Positions 18,046-28,188 of a stretch of 64,000 nt of DNA are shown one piece after another. The position numbers were made by a program, and so were the translations under genes. The notes under the pieces are model-generated. The model searched no databases. It was not told the origin of the DNA and saw nothing but the letters and a program-made list of their open reading frames with translations. Position 1 is the first letter of the stretch. Each line of letters opens with the position of its first letter. Source of the stretch: DASVRZ01 sp038230215 (GTDB lineage: Bacteria > Verrucomicrobiota > Verrucomicrobiia > Chthoniobacterales > DASVRZ01); the NCBI GenBank assembly GCA_038230215.1, contig JBBRNR010000009.1, positions 72,225 through 136,224 of the forward strand, given 5' to 3'.

Positions 18046-20462
18046 AAACTGTCGCTGTCAGCCTCATTCTGCTAACCTCCGCCGCGCTGGCGCAGGAAGC
18101 CCCATTGTTTCAACAAGCCGAGGCCGCGCTCCACGAGGGCATTCCACAAGTCGGAATCCAAAAGCTTCAACTTTATCTAACTCAAAACCTTTCCGCCGAT
18201 GAAAATCGACGCGTGAATCTGGAGCTGGCCCAAGCTTTTCTAACCATCAAAAAGACAGACGCCGCGCGTGAATTGCTGGGCAGGATTTCACCTGGTGAGG
18301 ACGTGCAATATTGGGTTGTCCAGTCTTATCTGACCGACAACAACTGGCACGAAGTCATCGAAAAACTGCGCCCACTGCCATCTCCCGAGTCAGCCTTTTA
18401 TGCCCGGGATATTTTTGCCCGTGCCGAGGCGAAACGAGGCATGGGACAACTCCAGTCGGCCTCTGCGGATTACGAATTGATCGAGAACGATCCGATGTTA
18501 GGAAGCGCCGCGCAATTACGAAGAGCCGACATCTCTCTGCAAACACTGCCTAATGTTTTAGTGAAGCTAACAGTTTCTAAGAGTCCATCGCCTGCGGCCA
18601 CTTTATTGACCGCCCAAAGCTGTCTTCTCGCCAGGGATTACAAAAATGCCGAGTATCATTTTCGTTCACTGCTGGATCATCCATCTGGACTAACATCGTC
18701 CCAATACGCTGCGCTCCACTTGGGACTGGCCCGCGCCCTGGTGGAGCAAATTCACCTGGATGACGCAGGCGATTTGCTTGAAAAATTCATCGAGGAGCGG
18801 CCGCGCCACGAGCAACTTCCCGAGGTCTTCACCGAACTCAACACGATTTATCAAAAGCAAAGTAACCCGTCGCAAAATCCACTGCGTCATTGGAGCCGCG
18901 ATGCGGTGAACCCGGCGCGGCAGGCCCTGGCCATTTATTATCAGTCGCAGTTCGACCTTCGCGACAAGGGCTCCGACACCGCGTTGGCAACGCTTTCCAG
19001 TTGGCTGGACAAGTTTCCGACCCATCCCCTGCGGGCCAGTGTGTTGCTGAAGTATGGCGAACAATTAATCTCCGAAAATAAGCTTCAAGAAAGCATTCGC
19101 CGCCTCAACGAAGGTCTGGCCCTGTCCTCGCTGCCCGCGACTACGGGTGAGTTGCATGCGACTCTGGCCCGGGCTCTTTTTGCCAATAATCATTTCGCTC
19201 TTGCGGCAGCACATTTTAAGCTAGCCTCGCAACTTCTAACCAACTCTGCGCAAAACCTTCTCTACAACAGTGCTCTTTGTTGGTTGAGGGATTCCAACTT
19301 CAAGGAATTTCTGGTGGTCTACCAGAACTTCAGTAGTCTTTTTCCAGAGAGCAGCTTGCGCCGCGATCTGCTCATGGAGGAAGGGTTTTTTCAAGCTCGC
19401 TCTCACGAAATTGACCAGGCAAAAAGCACCCTGAATTTGTTTATTCGCGACTTTCCAGGGCATCCGCGCATTCCCGATACCCACCTGGCTTTGGCAGAAA
19501 TTTCCACCCCAAGTTCTCCGGACGAGGCGGAGCGCCAGCTTTCTCTCGTCGCGCAATCGCTTCCGTCACCGGAGACATCCGAACGCGCTGCCTATCTGAA
19601 ATTCATTCAACAGATTGACACCAGCAAAACTAATTTCGATGCCAAAAAACAAATCGAGGAATGCGAGATTTTTCTCAGGCAATATCCCCACTCGAGTTTT
19701 GAGGCGGAAGTTAGGTTTAAGTTAGGTGAAGCCCAGTTTTCCGAGAAGGATTACACTACAGCGGGTACGCAGTTTGAGTTGATCTCAACGAAATTTCCTG
19801 AGTCGCCGCTGCTCGAGCAGGCTCGTTTTCTAGCCGGACAATCGGCCATTCGCACGATGAATCCCAGCGCTGTCGATGAGGCCATTTCCCTCTTCGAGCA
19901 GGTCGTGCGCATGAAGGGTCCGCTCCAGCCTTATGCGCGTTTCGAGCAGGCGACGGTTAAGAAAAACAGTGCGTCCTACGACGAGGCGATTGTCTTGTAT
20001 AACGACTTGCTGAGTCAGACCTTGCCTTCCGATTTGTTAGCTTCCACCCTGGCGGCCAAAGCTGAGACGTTCTACTTGCAGGGAAGCAGCGACCCTAAGA
20101 AAATTGTCGCGTCCGTGGAGACTTTTAATCAATTGGCGACACTGCCCAATACTTCGCGCTACTGGAAAAATCTGGCGCTCTACAAGAAAGGAAAGGCTCT
20201 CGAATGGCTGGGCAAAAAAGATGAGATGTTAGCGGCCTACTACGACGCACTCGCGCTGCCGACTGATTCGAATGAAACTCCCGAATACTACTGGTTTTAT
20301 CGCGCTGGATTCGACGCGGCGGAAAGCTTGGAATCCGACGAGCACTGGGAGGCCGCCATCGCCATTTATCGTAAGCTGGCCGATTCCAAAGGCCCGCGTT
20401 CTGCAGAAGCTGCGGAGCGCATCCATCGCCTGAGGCTGGAGCATTTCATTTGGGAGAAATAG
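18042..20462 (+). CDS. Exported tetratricopeptide-repeat protein, 806 aa
   Basis: A signal peptide (residues 1-17, ending in ALAQE) is followed by a long series of TPR-like helix pairs covering the whole protein, with repeated patterns such as YPHSSFEAEVRFKLGEAQF and FPESPLLEQARFLAGQ. This type resembles the YbgF/BamD class of periplasmic scaffolds but is much larger. The start overlaps the uvrA stop (ATGA), so it is cotranslated with uvrA although no functional link is obvious. Its stop abuts that of the convergent glycosyltransferase. No enzyme motif is visible. Confidence 0.85.
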
Positions 20463-21641
20463 CTAGTCAACCTGATAAATTCGACCTTTCCAAGTAAGCC
20501 CCTGCTTTTGATTTTTGCGGTGGCTGTTAATCGCAATCGCCGTGCCTAGCAGAAAGGCCAATGGATGCAGCCACGCACTGAGCCAGCTCGACTGGTAACG
20601 CAGAGTGAAGATAATGCGAATGAAGATAATCAGCACTATCTGAAAGAGTAACATCAGCCACGAGGCACTGGAGAAAGGAAGGAAAAGAAAGGGGGCAACG
20701 AAGACCAGAAACATCCCAGCATTTCCGAGGCAAAAGAGCGGGAAATTACCCTCGAAAACAGGCCAGGCATTTTTAGTAAAACCCTCCCAGAGCTGGTCGA
20801 AGGATTGATACATTCGGGTGGCAACCAGAGTGCCACCGTCGCAGTTTTTCAGGATCATTCCTTCCAAAGTTTTGCTGGCAACGAGGCGACCGAGAGCCAC
20901 GTCCTCGACCATATGATTTCTCACCACCTCGTGACCGCCGATCTGGTCGTAAGCACGGCGGGTGAAGAGAATGTATTGGCCATTGGCGACGCCCATCATA
21001 CGCCATTGTCGTGAGGTTAGACGCCGGCGAACGGCGGGATTTTTTTGGCCTAGAACTAGAAGCCAGTGAGGCAGCATTCCCGCTGCGGCTACGAAGAGAA
21101 TGGGAATGACCAACTTCTCGCTCCAGGTTTTTGTTTCCTGCGCCGGCCACAAGGTTAGCAGATCGGACTTGCAGTCGAATGCCTCCGCCATGACGGAGCT
21201 GAGAGCCTTCGGGGAATGGGCGGTGTCCGCGTCGGTGAAGAGCAGATATTCACCGCGAGCCGCTTGGGAAAGCTGGTGGCAGGCCCACGGTTTTCCCACC
21301 CATCCGGCTGGAAGCGGCAACCCGGAAAGAATGCGAAATTTTCCTTCATGAATGAAACCTAACTCGCCTGCAATTTTGGCGGTCCGGTCGCTGGATTGGT
21401 CGTCGAGTAGAATGATCTCGTAGTTGAGATAATCTTGGGCTTGCAACGAACGCAGGCAACGCTCGATGCCCGCCTCTTCGTTGCGCGCCGGAACCAGAAT
21501 GGACACCAGCGGACTTTGATCCGGATGAGTTTTTTTCGGAGTGAGACGGGGAACCGCAAGTTGATTCAGCAGAAAATTAATCAAGATCACCACGAGAACT
21601 AACACCACGAGCAGGTGATAGAGAAAAATGACGTTGCTCAT
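20463..21641 (-). CDS. Membrane-associated family 2 glycosyltransferase
   Basis: The 392-aa protein begins with a membrane span (about 6-27), then a GT-A fold with VSILVPARNEEAGIERCLRS, IILLDDQSSD and the metal-binding LLFTDADTAH, and ends with two or three more spans. The GWVGKPWACHQL stretch is typical of the HpnB/CrtQ-like group acting on lipid acceptors. The substrate is unknown. I start at ATG 21641, which overlaps the panB stop (ATGA). It is the last gene of the dapF-to-panB operon. Confidence 0.88.
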   Translation of the reverse strand: MSNVIFLYHLLVVLVLVVILINFLLNQLAVPRLTPKKTHPDQSPLVSILVPARNEEAGIERCLRSLQAQDYLNYEIILLDDQSSDRTAKIAGELGFIHEGKFRILSGLPLPAGWVGKPWACHQLSQAARGEYLLFTDADTAHSPKALSSVMAEAFDCKSDLLTLWPAQETKTWSEKLVIPILFVAAAGMLPHWLLVLGQKNPAVRRRLTSRQWRMMGVANGQYILFTRRAYDQIGGHEVVRNHMVEDVALGRLVASKTLEGMILKNCDGGTLVATRMYQSFDQLWEGFTKNAWPVFEGNFPLFCLGNAGMFLVFVAPFLFLPFSSASWLMLLFQIVLIIFIRIIFTLRYQSSWLSAWLHPLAFLLGTAIAINSHRKNQKQGLTWKGRIYQVD

Positions 21642-22402
21642 CTCTCTTCCGCGAGAGCCGTTAGATAGTCTCGCGCCGCTTGGCTGATCTGACCCGCCAC
21701 ATCGGCTCTTACCCTGGCAAACTTGGGCGTGAACCACGGGAAGAACCCGATCAGATCGTGCGTGACCAGAATCTGCCCGTCACATTCTTTTCCAGCGCCG
21801 ATGCCGATGGTGGGAATGGCCACGGACTGGCTGATGAGGCGGGCGACTTCGGGTACTATCAGTTCCAATACGATGGCACTCGCCCCTGCTTTTTCGACGG
21901 CGAGCGCCTCTTCTAACAATCGGGCCGCGTCGGCCTCGGACTTGCCCTTAATCTTGTATCCGCCCTCCTCACGTACGTGCTGGGGTAGCATTCCCAAGTG
22001 GGCCACGGTGGGAATTCCATGCTGGGTGAGAGCGGAGATTTCATCAATGTGGGCACCCTCAAGCTTGACGGCTTTCGCGCCGGCTTCGATCAACTGGCGG
22101 GACGACTCCATCGCCATGTTAGGAGAATTGTAAGAGCCGAAGGGTAAATCAGCGACGACCAAGGCACGCCGGGCGGCGCGTGCCACGGGCCGGGTGTGAT
22201 GGATGATGTCGGCCAGGGTGACTTCCGTAGTATCCGGCATTCCGAGCACCACCATGCCGAGGGAATCACCGACTAACAAAAGATCAATCCCGGCTTCATC
22301 CAATAATTTCGCTGTGGGAAAATCATAGGCTGTCAGGGCCGAAATGCGGTGACCGGCCCGCTTCATTTCCATAAGACCCGATGCAGAAACGACGTCCATC
22401 AT
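21638..22402 (-). CDS. panB: 3-methyl-2-oxobutanoate hydroxymethyltransferase
   Basis: PanB transfers a hydroxymethyl group from methylene-tetrahydrofolate to ketoisovalerate, the first step to pantothenate. At 254 aa it has the family landmarks ALTAYDFPTAKLLDEAG, LLVGDSLGMVVLG with the metal-binding Asp, VVADLPFGSY and AVKLEGA. Two consecutive ATG codons begin the gene. It overlaps folK by 4 bp, and its cofactor depends on the folate pathway served by folK. Confidence 0.96.
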   Translation of the reverse strand: MMDVVSASGLMEMKRAGHRISALTAYDFPTAKLLDEAGIDLLLVGDSLGMVVLGMPDTTEVTLADIIHHTRPVARAARRALVVADLPFGSYNSPNMAMESSRQLIEAGAKAVKLEGAHIDEISALTQHGIPTVAHLGMLPQHVREEGGYKIKGKSEADAARLLEEALAVEKAGASAIVLELIVPEVARLISQSVAIPTIGIGAGKECDGQILVTHDLIGFFPWFTPKFARVRADVAGQISQAARDYLTALAEER

Positions 22403-22899
22403 AATCTAACTCCCAAGGGATTAATACTCGAATCCTGAGGTAAAGAGGTTAGCAAATCGGCGATGCTAACATTTTTTCCAGGAAGAATTTTTCCCGGCGC
22501 GATCTCGGCTAGAGGTTCTAACACGAAACGGCGCAGGTGCAGACGTGGGTGCGGGATAATTACCTCCTCGTTGTTGAGAGTTAGATTTCCACAATAAAGA
22601 ATATCGAGATCGATGGGACGCGAGGCGTTGCGCGGGCGTTTGTCTGGACGCCCCATCTGGCGTTCGATGGCTTGCAAGGTGTCGAGGAGCGCTGCGACGT
22701 GGCCGTCGTATTCCACCTCCATGACGGCGTTGAGATAGGCGGGCGTGTCGGGCGCGCAATCGACCGGAGCAGTTTCATAGACACCGGAAAAAAGAGTGGG
22801 TTCGCTGATACCGGGCTGGGCTAGAACCGCGTCGCGACCCAGGCGTAGATTCGCCAGCCTGTCGCCCAGATTGGTGCCCAAGGCGATGCCGGTGCGCAT
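22399..22899 (-). CDS. folK: 2-amino-4-hydroxy-6-hydroxymethyldihydropteridine pyrophosphokinase
   Basis: FolK pyrophosphorylates hydroxymethyl-dihydropterin in folate synthesis. The 166-aa product has the start IALGTNLGDR, the substrate region VYETAPVD, RPIDLDILYCG with metal ligands, and IIPHPRLHLRRFVLEPL. The ATG at 22899 gives the usual length. An open frame extends to 22965 but overlaps dapB. Located 5 bp after dapB and overlapping panB by 4 bp. Confidence 0.95.
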   Translation of the reverse strand: MRTGIALGTNLGDRLANLRLGRDAVLAQPGISEPTLFSGVYETAPVDCAPDTPAYLNAVMEVEYDGHVAALLDTLQAIERQMGRPDKRPRNASRPIDLDILYCGNLTLNNEEVIIPHPRLHLRRFVLEPLAEIAPGKILPGKNVSIADLLTSLPQDSSINPLGVRL

Positions 22900-22904
22900 G
22901 GCTT

Positions 22905-23645
22905 TTACTCCAATCCGAGAACGTGCTGCATGGTGTAAAGACCCGGCGGCTGATTCCGAGCCCATTTCGCAGCGTGGATGGAACCTTTCGCAAAGGTGTC
23001 ACGGCTGGAAGCTTTATGCGTGAGTTCGACGCGCTCGCCGATGTTGGCAAAGATGACGGTGTGATCTCCAACGACATCGCCGCCACGAATGGCGTGCATG
23101 CCGATTTCATTGGAAGTCCGCTCACCGACCATGCCTTCGCGTCCGTGGCGAATGTCGCTGGCGTATTGCAGGTTCCGGACTTCGGTTAGGATCTCGGCGA
23201 GTCCGCGCGCGGTGCCGCTGGGAGCGTCTTTTTTAAGGCGATGATGCATCTCGACGACTTCGAGATCGAACTCGGGGCCGAGAATTTCCGCAGCCTTGCG
23301 TGTGAGCCAGAAGAGGGTGTTGACGCCGACGCTGTAGTTCGGCGCGAAGACGATGGGAATGATTCTCGCGGTCTCGGCGATCTGGGCGCGGACGGCTTCG
23401 GACTGGCCGGTGGTGCCGATGATGAGGATTTTTTTGGCCTCAACGCTGCGTTCCAACACGCGGGCGGTGACGTCAGCATGGGTGAAATCGATGATCGCAT
23501 CCGAGTTAGGGAGCGCTGCAACTAGCTCGGCGTCGGATTCTGCTTCGCCGGTGACCTCGACAGCAGAATCGGTTTCCGCGCATTCGATGATGGCGCGGCC
23601 CATGCGGCCCTTGGCGCCGTTAATGAGTAAACGGAGCGGATGCAT
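22905..23645 (-). CDS. dapB: 4-hydroxy-tetrahydrodipicolinate reductase
   Basis: DapB reduces hydroxy-tetrahydrodipicolinate with NAD(P)H in the lysine/diaminopimelate pathway. The 246-aa protein has the Rossmann GAKGRMGRAI at residue 9, IDFTHADV near 73, the NYSVGVNTLFWL region and the catalytic motif VEMHHRLKKDAPSGTA near 140. The ATG shares its A with the TAA stop of dapA, so translation is coupled. Confidence 0.97.
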   Translation of the reverse strand: MHPLRLLINGAKGRMGRAIIECAETDSAVEVTGEAESDAELVAALPNSDAIIDFTHADVTARVLERSVEAKKILIIGTTGQSEAVRAQIAETARIIPIVFAPNYSVGVNTLFWLTRKAAEILGPEFDLEVVEMHHRLKKDAPSGTARGLAEILTEVRNLQYASDIRHGREGMVGERTSNEIGMHAIRGGDVVGDHTVIFANIGERVELTHKASSRDTFAKGSIHAAKWARNQPPGLYTMQHVLGLE

Positions 23646-24520
23646 TAGGAAAGGAGTGAGAGTTTTTCGAGCGTGTCGCGGAGAACCTTAGTGGTCGCCG
23701 GAGCCATTTCGCAGAGCGGAAGCCGGACCTCGGCGGTCATTTTTCCCATCCATTGCAGGGCGGTTTTGGTCGGAACCGGATTGGGCTCGATGAAGAGGTT
23801 TTTGAAAAGCGGCGCGTAGAAGCGATGGAGCGCGAGTGCCTCGGCGGTGCGACCAGCACGATATGCGGCGACCATTTTGGCCACCTCGCCGGGGATGATA
23901 TTGGAAGCGACGCTGACGACACCCACGGCGCCGACGCTGAGGAAGGGGAGCGTCAATGAATCGTCGCCGGAAAGGATGGTGAAATCTTCCGGAACCGCCA
24001 TGCAAAGCTGACTCGTGCGGTCCACGCTGCCGCCGGCTTCTTTCAATGAGACGATGTTAGAAATCTCAGCCAGGCGAACGACCGTTTCGATGGCAATTTC
24101 ACCGCCGGTCCGACCCGGAATGCTGTAAAGCATGATCGGCAGCGGGACTACCCGGGCAATGGCTTGGTAGTGGCGAAAGAGTCCCTCCTGCGACGGCTTG
24201 TTGTAGTAAGGATTGACGATGAGCAACCCGTCCACGCCTTTGTCGGCGGCTTGCTCCGACTGCCAGATCGCTTCCGAAGTGGAGTTGGAACCGGTGCCCG
24301 CGATGACTTTGACCCGGCCCTTGGCGTAGCGAACCGCAAGCTCAATGAGGCGGACATGCTCCTCGAGATCGACGGTGGGCGATTCACCGGTGGTGCCGAC
24401 CGGGACGATGCCGTCGACGCCGCCAGCGACTTGTCCCTCAATCAATTCTTCAAAAGCCGCCTCGTCGATTTTGCCGTCGCGAAACGGAGAGACGAGTGCC
24501 GTGTAGGTGCCTGTAAACAT
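23645..24520 (-). CDS. dapA: 4-hydroxy-tetrahydrodipicolinate synthase
   Basis: DapA condenses pyruvate with aspartate semialdehyde. The 291-aa TIM barrel shows the GTTGESPTV loop near residue 42, the proton-relay Tyr in MLYSIPGRTG near 132 and the Schiff-base Lys in VSLKEAGG near 160. It is 30 bp downstream of dapF and overlaps dapB by one base. Confidence 0.97.
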   Translation of the reverse strand: MFTGTYTALVSPFRDGKIDEAAFEELIEGQVAGGVDGIVPVGTTGESPTVDLEEHVRLIELAVRYAKGRVKVIAGTGSNSTSEAIWQSEQAADKGVDGLLIVNPYYNKPSQEGLFRHYQAIARVVPLPIMLYSIPGRTGGEIAIETVVRLAEISNIVSLKEAGGSVDRTSQLCMAVPEDFTILSGDDSLTLPFLSVGAVGVVSVASNIIPGEVAKMVAAYRAGRTAEALALHRFYAPLFKNLFIEPNPVPTKTALQWMGKMTAEVRLPLCEMAPATTKVLRDTLEKLSLLS

Positions 24521-24550
24521 GCTGTTCTTTCGCGGTTGAGAGGAAAAAGA

Positions 24551-25360
24551 TCAACCGCCGATTTCGATTTCGCCGTCGAAGACGAAATCCGCCGGGCCGG
24601 TGAGGGTCACGTTGTCGAAATGCGCACCCGTCCGCACAAATCCGACTTCCAATGTTTCGCCGCCGCGCACGTCGACCGCGATCGGACTTCCAATGCCATG
24701 CACCAGCGCATGGATCAGGGCGGCCGCGACGACACCGGTGCCGCAGGCCAGCGTCTCACCTTCCACGCCGCGTTCGTAGGTGCGAACCGCGATGACGTGA
24801 TTGGAAAGCTTTTTTACAAAGTTGACGTTCGTCCCGCGTGGTTGAAATGCCTCGTGCCAGCGAACAGCGGCTCCACGCTTGCAGACATCGACCCGCTCCA
24901 GATGATCGACGAACTCGACTGCGTGCGGCACGCCGGTGTTGATGAAATGAATCTGCGCTGTCTCCCCGTCGATCTCCACTGCGCGATCCAGAAGCAGGTC
25001 GTGAGGCGCAGACATGGTGAGCGTGACCAGTTGGTCGATGATTTCGGCCTCAATGACGCCGGCCTGTGTTTCAAAATTTAACTTCGCAGCCGAACCCGAG
25101 ACCTGATGCGCAAAGCGGGCAAAACAGCGAGCGCCGTTGCCGCACATCTCGGCCTCGCCACCGTCGCTGTTGTAGTAGCGCATCCGAAAATCAGCGCCAC
25201 TTTGCGCGGGCTCAACCAATAAAATCCCGTCGGCTCCGATTCCGCGATGCCGGTCGCAAATGCGCACGATCTGCCGGACGCTGAGTTGGAGTGCACCGTC
25301 GCGATTGTCGAACATGACGAAATCGTTGCCCGCACCGTTCATTTTCTGAAACTTCACCAT
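24551..25360 (-). CDS. dapF: Diaminopimelate epimerase
   Basis: DapF interconverts LL- and meso-diaminopimelate for lysine and peptidoglycan. The 269-aa protein carries both catalytic cysteines in conserved context: MCGNGARCFARF near residue 72 and ETLACGTGVVAAAL near 205. The N-terminal NGAGNDFVMFDN is typical. It is the first gene of the leftward operon dapF-dapA-dapB-folK-panB-glycosyltransferase and diverges from the small basic protein gene, so the 139-bp gap 25361-25499 should hold both promoters. Confidence 0.97.
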   Translation of the reverse strand: MVKFQKMNGAGNDFVMFDNRDGALQLSVRQIVRICDRHRGIGADGILLVEPAQSGADFRMRYYNSDGGEAEMCGNGARCFARFAHQVSGSAAKLNFETQAGVIEAEIIDQLVTLTMSAPHDLLLDRAVEIDGETAQIHFINTGVPHAVEFVDHLERVDVCKRGAAVRWHEAFQPRGTNVNFVKKLSNHVIAVRTYERGVEGETLACGTGVVAAALIHALVHGIGSPIAVDVRGGETLEVGFVRTGAHFDNVTLTGPADFVFDGEIEIGG

Positions 25361-25499
25361 TTGTCATTGGTTATCAGAGACTTGCGTCGAGAGCAAGTGG
25401 AGGCATGGATTTATCTTTTCCAAGGGGTAATTTCCAGTTGCGGAGCTGGGAAAACCTGTCTAACTTCCCGCCCCTCGAAAACCACACTACCTCAAGTTT

Positions 25500-25655
25500 A
25501 TGTCCCAACATCGCAGTCTCAAAGGTGCCAGCAAAATTGCGGCAAAACGTAATGTCCTCAAGCGTTTCGAACGCGTTGACCTGCTGAAAAAGCGCGGCCA
25601 ATTCAAGGATGGCGACAAGGTTATGGGTCTGGTAAAGACCATGCCCGAGGCATAA
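25500..25655 (+). CDS. Chlamydiae/Verrucomicrobia small basic protein, 51 aa
   Basis: This short gene encodes MSQHRSLKGASKIAAKRNVL followed by KRFERVDLLKKRG and ends in KTMPEA. It is strongly basic and closely matches the small basic protein family (TIGR04137) that is restricted, as far as I know, to Chlamydiae and Verrucomicrobia and has no known function. It is shorter than common ORF cut-offs. The gap to the pseudouridine synthase gene is 14 bp, suggesting cotranscription and perhaps a ribosome-related role (inference). It is the strongest taxonomic marker in the window. Confidence 0.9.
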   Translation: MSQHRSLKGASKIAAKRNVLKRFERVDLLKKRGQFKDGDKVMGLVKTMPEA

Positions 25656-25669
25656 CCAGCCAAGTTTTC

Positions 25670-26410
25670 ATGCGCCTGAACCGTTTTCTGGCGTCAGCCG
25701 GACTCGGCTCGCGCCGCTCGTGCGAAACCCTCATCAGCGAGGGAAAAGTAACCATCAATGGCCGAGTCTGCGTTGCGCTGGCCACGGAAGTAGTGCCCGA
25801 AGACCACGTCAAGGTCGGCAACAAACTCGTCCACGTCGAGCAGCCAACTTACGTGATATTGAACAAGCCGCGTGGCTATGTGACGACGATGGACGATGAA
25901 TTTGGTCGTCGCACGATTGAAGATTTACTGCCCAGAAACTGGCCCCGGCTTTTCCATGTGGGCCGTCTCGACATGGACAGCGAAGGGCTGCTTCTTCTGA
26001 CCAATGACGGCGAACTCTCCCAGAAGTTGACGCATCCCAGGCACAAGATCGAGAAGGAATACGAGGTGCTCCTCGACAAACCTTATGATTCGGATCTAAC
26101 TCCGAAGCTTATAAAAGGCATCGTTCTCGAGCAGGGCCGTGCGAAAATCGAGCGTCTGCAAATCGTCAAACCCCACCACCTGCGCGTGGTGCTGGCGCAG
26201 GGATTGAAACGTCAGATTCGCCTCATGTTTGCCTCCATCGGCTACGAAGTCATGCGTCTTTGCCGCACGCGGATCGGCCCGATTCGACTTGGGGAGCTGC
26301 CCTCCGGGAGCTACCGGCTTTTGACCGCGCGCGAGTTGCGTTTGATTCACGAGCATCTGACGCAAAAACCCGCCATCGAGCGCATTCGGCACGCCGAGGC
26401 TCGCGGCTGA
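25670..26410 (+). CDS. rluB: Pseudouridine synthase, RsuA/RluB family
   Basis: The 246-aa enzyme isomerises a uridine in rRNA. It has an N-terminal S4 RNA-binding domain (MRLNRFLASAGLGSRR), the ILNKPRG motif and the catalytic Asp in VGRLDMDSEGLLLLTND near residue 102, followed by EKEYEV and GLKRQIRLM. RluB (23S position 2605) is the closest role. RsuA cannot be excluded. The stop lies two bases from the stop of the convergent 124-aa gene. Confidence 0.93.
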   Translation: MRLNRFLASAGLGSRRSCETLISEGKVTINGRVCVALATEVVPEDHVKVGNKLVHVEQPTYVILNKPRGYVTTMDDEFGRRTIEDLLPRNWPRLFHVGRLDMDSEGLLLLTNDGELSQKLTHPRHKIEKEYEVLLDKPYDSDLTPKLIKGIVLEQGRAKIERLQIVKPHHLRVVLAQGLKRQIRLMFASIGYEVMRLCRTRIGPIRLGELPSGSYRLLTARELRLIHEHLTQKPAIERIRHAEARG

Positions 26411-26411
26411 C

Positions 26412-26786
26412 TCACGGCACGAGCGACGCCTTCGGGATCTGATAAGTGTCGCCGACTTTCAACCGGTTGTAATCTTCCTCGCTGAGGCGAACATTGTAAA
26501 TTTCCTGCGAGTCGCGGGCTTTGACACTCATATAATACAGCCCGGCCTGATCGTTCCGCCGCACTCCCCCTCCCCCGATGGTCAGTTGCGTTTCGGGACG
26601 CGGAACGAATTTCTTCTCCACTACTTCTCCAGTAATGGCCGTCTCACTCGAGTTGTTGGCCAGCTTCATCACGGCGTAGCCCACCAGCGCGATCACCAGC
26701 AACGCGCCGAGCACTGCGAGAATGATTTCGCGCTTGCTGGCACCGGACGGAATGACGCGTCGCGGGTCTGGCAGCGGGGCGGACAT
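26412..26786 (-). CDS. Hypothetical single-span membrane protein, 124 aa
   Basis: Residues 21-42 form one transmembrane helix preceded by a basic, Pro-containing cytoplasmic start. The remaining 80 residues, probably outside the membrane, look like a small beta domain with GEVVEKKFVPRPE and a Gly-rich GGGG turn. No family recognised. It follows the PerM-type permease gene by 3 bp and is likely expressed with it. Confidence 0.78.
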   Translation of the reverse strand: MSAPLPDPRRVIPSGASKREIILAVLGALLVIALVGYAVMKLANNSSETAITGEVVEKKFVPRPETQLTIGGGGVRRNDQAGLYYMSVKARDSQEIYNVRLSEEDYNRLKVGDTYQIPKASLVP

Positions 26787-26789
26787 CAG

Positions 26790-28070
26790 CTACTCGGAGG
26801 TGAGCAAAATAGCCTCGGCGCTCTGGCTTTGCCAGACGTAACGGCTCAGTAAAACCTTTAGCGTGGCCGTGAGCGGAATCGCCAGAATCGCTCCGAGCAA
26901 ACCGCCGAGCAGCAAGCTCCAGGCGAAGACCGAAATGATAATCGTCATCGGATGCAAACCCACGGAATTACCCACGATTTTAGGCGCGACAAAGATGCCC
27001 TCAATCTGTTGCACCGCGATGAAAATCACCGTGACGACGAGCGGATGCTGCCAGTCCTTAAACTCGACCGCCGCGATGATCACCGCTGGAATCCAGCAAA
27101 TGACCACGCCCAGATACGGGATGATGCAGAGGAAGCAAACCATCAATCCGATAAGCAGCGCAAAGGGCAGCCCCATAATGAGCAACGCCGTGCCCACCAA
27201 AAGCCCGTCGATGATGCTGACAAGCAACTGACCTCGGAAAAACGCGATGATGTAGGCGTTGATCTGGCCGATGACGATGACCACCTCGTCCTTGAACTTT
27301 GAGTCGCGCAAAGGCAGGAAACCCGTCCAGTTCTTGGAAATGTTGTCCGCCTCCGCGAGAAAGAAAAACAAGTAAACCGGAATGATAAACAACCCGACGG
27401 TGAACCCGAAGATGCCAACAAAGCCGCCGATGCTCCCCTTGACGATGCTCCAGGCTTTGGTGGAAATCTCGGGCATCTGCTGTTGAATCCAGGCTTGGGC
27501 GTTTGGACCGAAAAGAACTTTGTAGGGGTCCTTGGCCGCCTCGATTTCGAGTTCATCGGGAGCCGGGGGCGTTGTTACCACGTTCAGCGGCACCAGCGGC
27601 ACCAAGGGTGTGAGGGATATGGGAGTGGGCTTCACTGGCTCCGGAGGGGTGCGTTTGAAGGGGCCGAAGTTGGGCAGCTTGTTTCCATACCGCTGGATCT
27701 CGTAATCGAGCATCACACGGGCTTTTGCGGCGTAAACCGGCACCGCGCTGCCGAGGCGGATCGTCTGTGAATACACCGTCGGCACCAGCCAGAGCAGCAT
27801 TGCCACACTTGCCAGCGTGACCACAGCAAACACCATCACCACCGCCCGGAAACGGCGAATCCCGTGCTTCACCATCCACACCACCACCGGGTCGAGCAGA
27901 TAAGCCATCACTCCGGCGGCAGCCACGGGAAAGAGCAGCGGCTGGAGAAACGAGAGCGTGCGTCCCGTCACCCAGATTCCCAAAACCACCATCGCCACGA
28001 TTGATAAAATCCCCAGTCCCGTCAAAGCCACCCAGAGGGTTTTTTTCTGGTAAGGCGTCGGGTAATCCAT
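26790..28070 (-). CDS. AI-2E/PerM family membrane transporter
   Basis: The 426-aa protein resembles the PerM/YdiK/TqsA permeases, with two N-terminal span pairs, a soluble insert and five C-terminal spans. The conserved region GLPFALLIGLMVCFLCIIPY and the following spans are characteristic. Unusual is a Pro/Thr-rich insert at about residues 145-185 (TPPEPVKPTPISL). A GTG nine bases upstream is an alternative start, but I prefer the ATG at 28070. Substrate unknown: members export autoinducer-2, indole-type compounds or ions. Confidence 0.88.
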   Translation of the reverse strand: MDYPTPYQKKTLWVALTGLGILSIVAMVVLGIWVTGRTLSFLQPLLFPVAAAGVMAYLLDPVVVWMVKHGIRRFRAVVMVFAVVTLASVAMLLWLVPTVYSQTIRLGSAVPVYAAKARVMLDYEIQRYGNKLPNFGPFKRTPPEPVKPTPISLTPLVPLVPLNVVTTPPAPDELEIEAAKDPYKVLFGPNAQAWIQQQMPEISTKAWSIVKGSIGGFVGIFGFTVGLFIIPVYLFFFLAEADNISKNWTGFLPLRDSKFKDEVVIVIGQINAYIIAFFRGQLLVSIIDGLLVGTALLIMGLPFALLIGLMVCFLCIIPYLGVVICWIPAVIIAAVEFKDWQHPLVVTVIFIAVQQIEGIFVAPKIVGNSVGLHPMTIIISVFAWSLLLGGLLGAILAIPLTATLKVLLSRYVWQSQSAEAILLTSE

Positions 28071-28188
28071 AGCGCGCACACTTAATCAGCCCCCTGCCGG
28101 AAACGCAAACCTTCCTTTGCGACCACTATCGCGAGAACACTTTCTGTAATTAGCCGCTACGGCGGTATTCATCCTGCTCATCAGGGCG

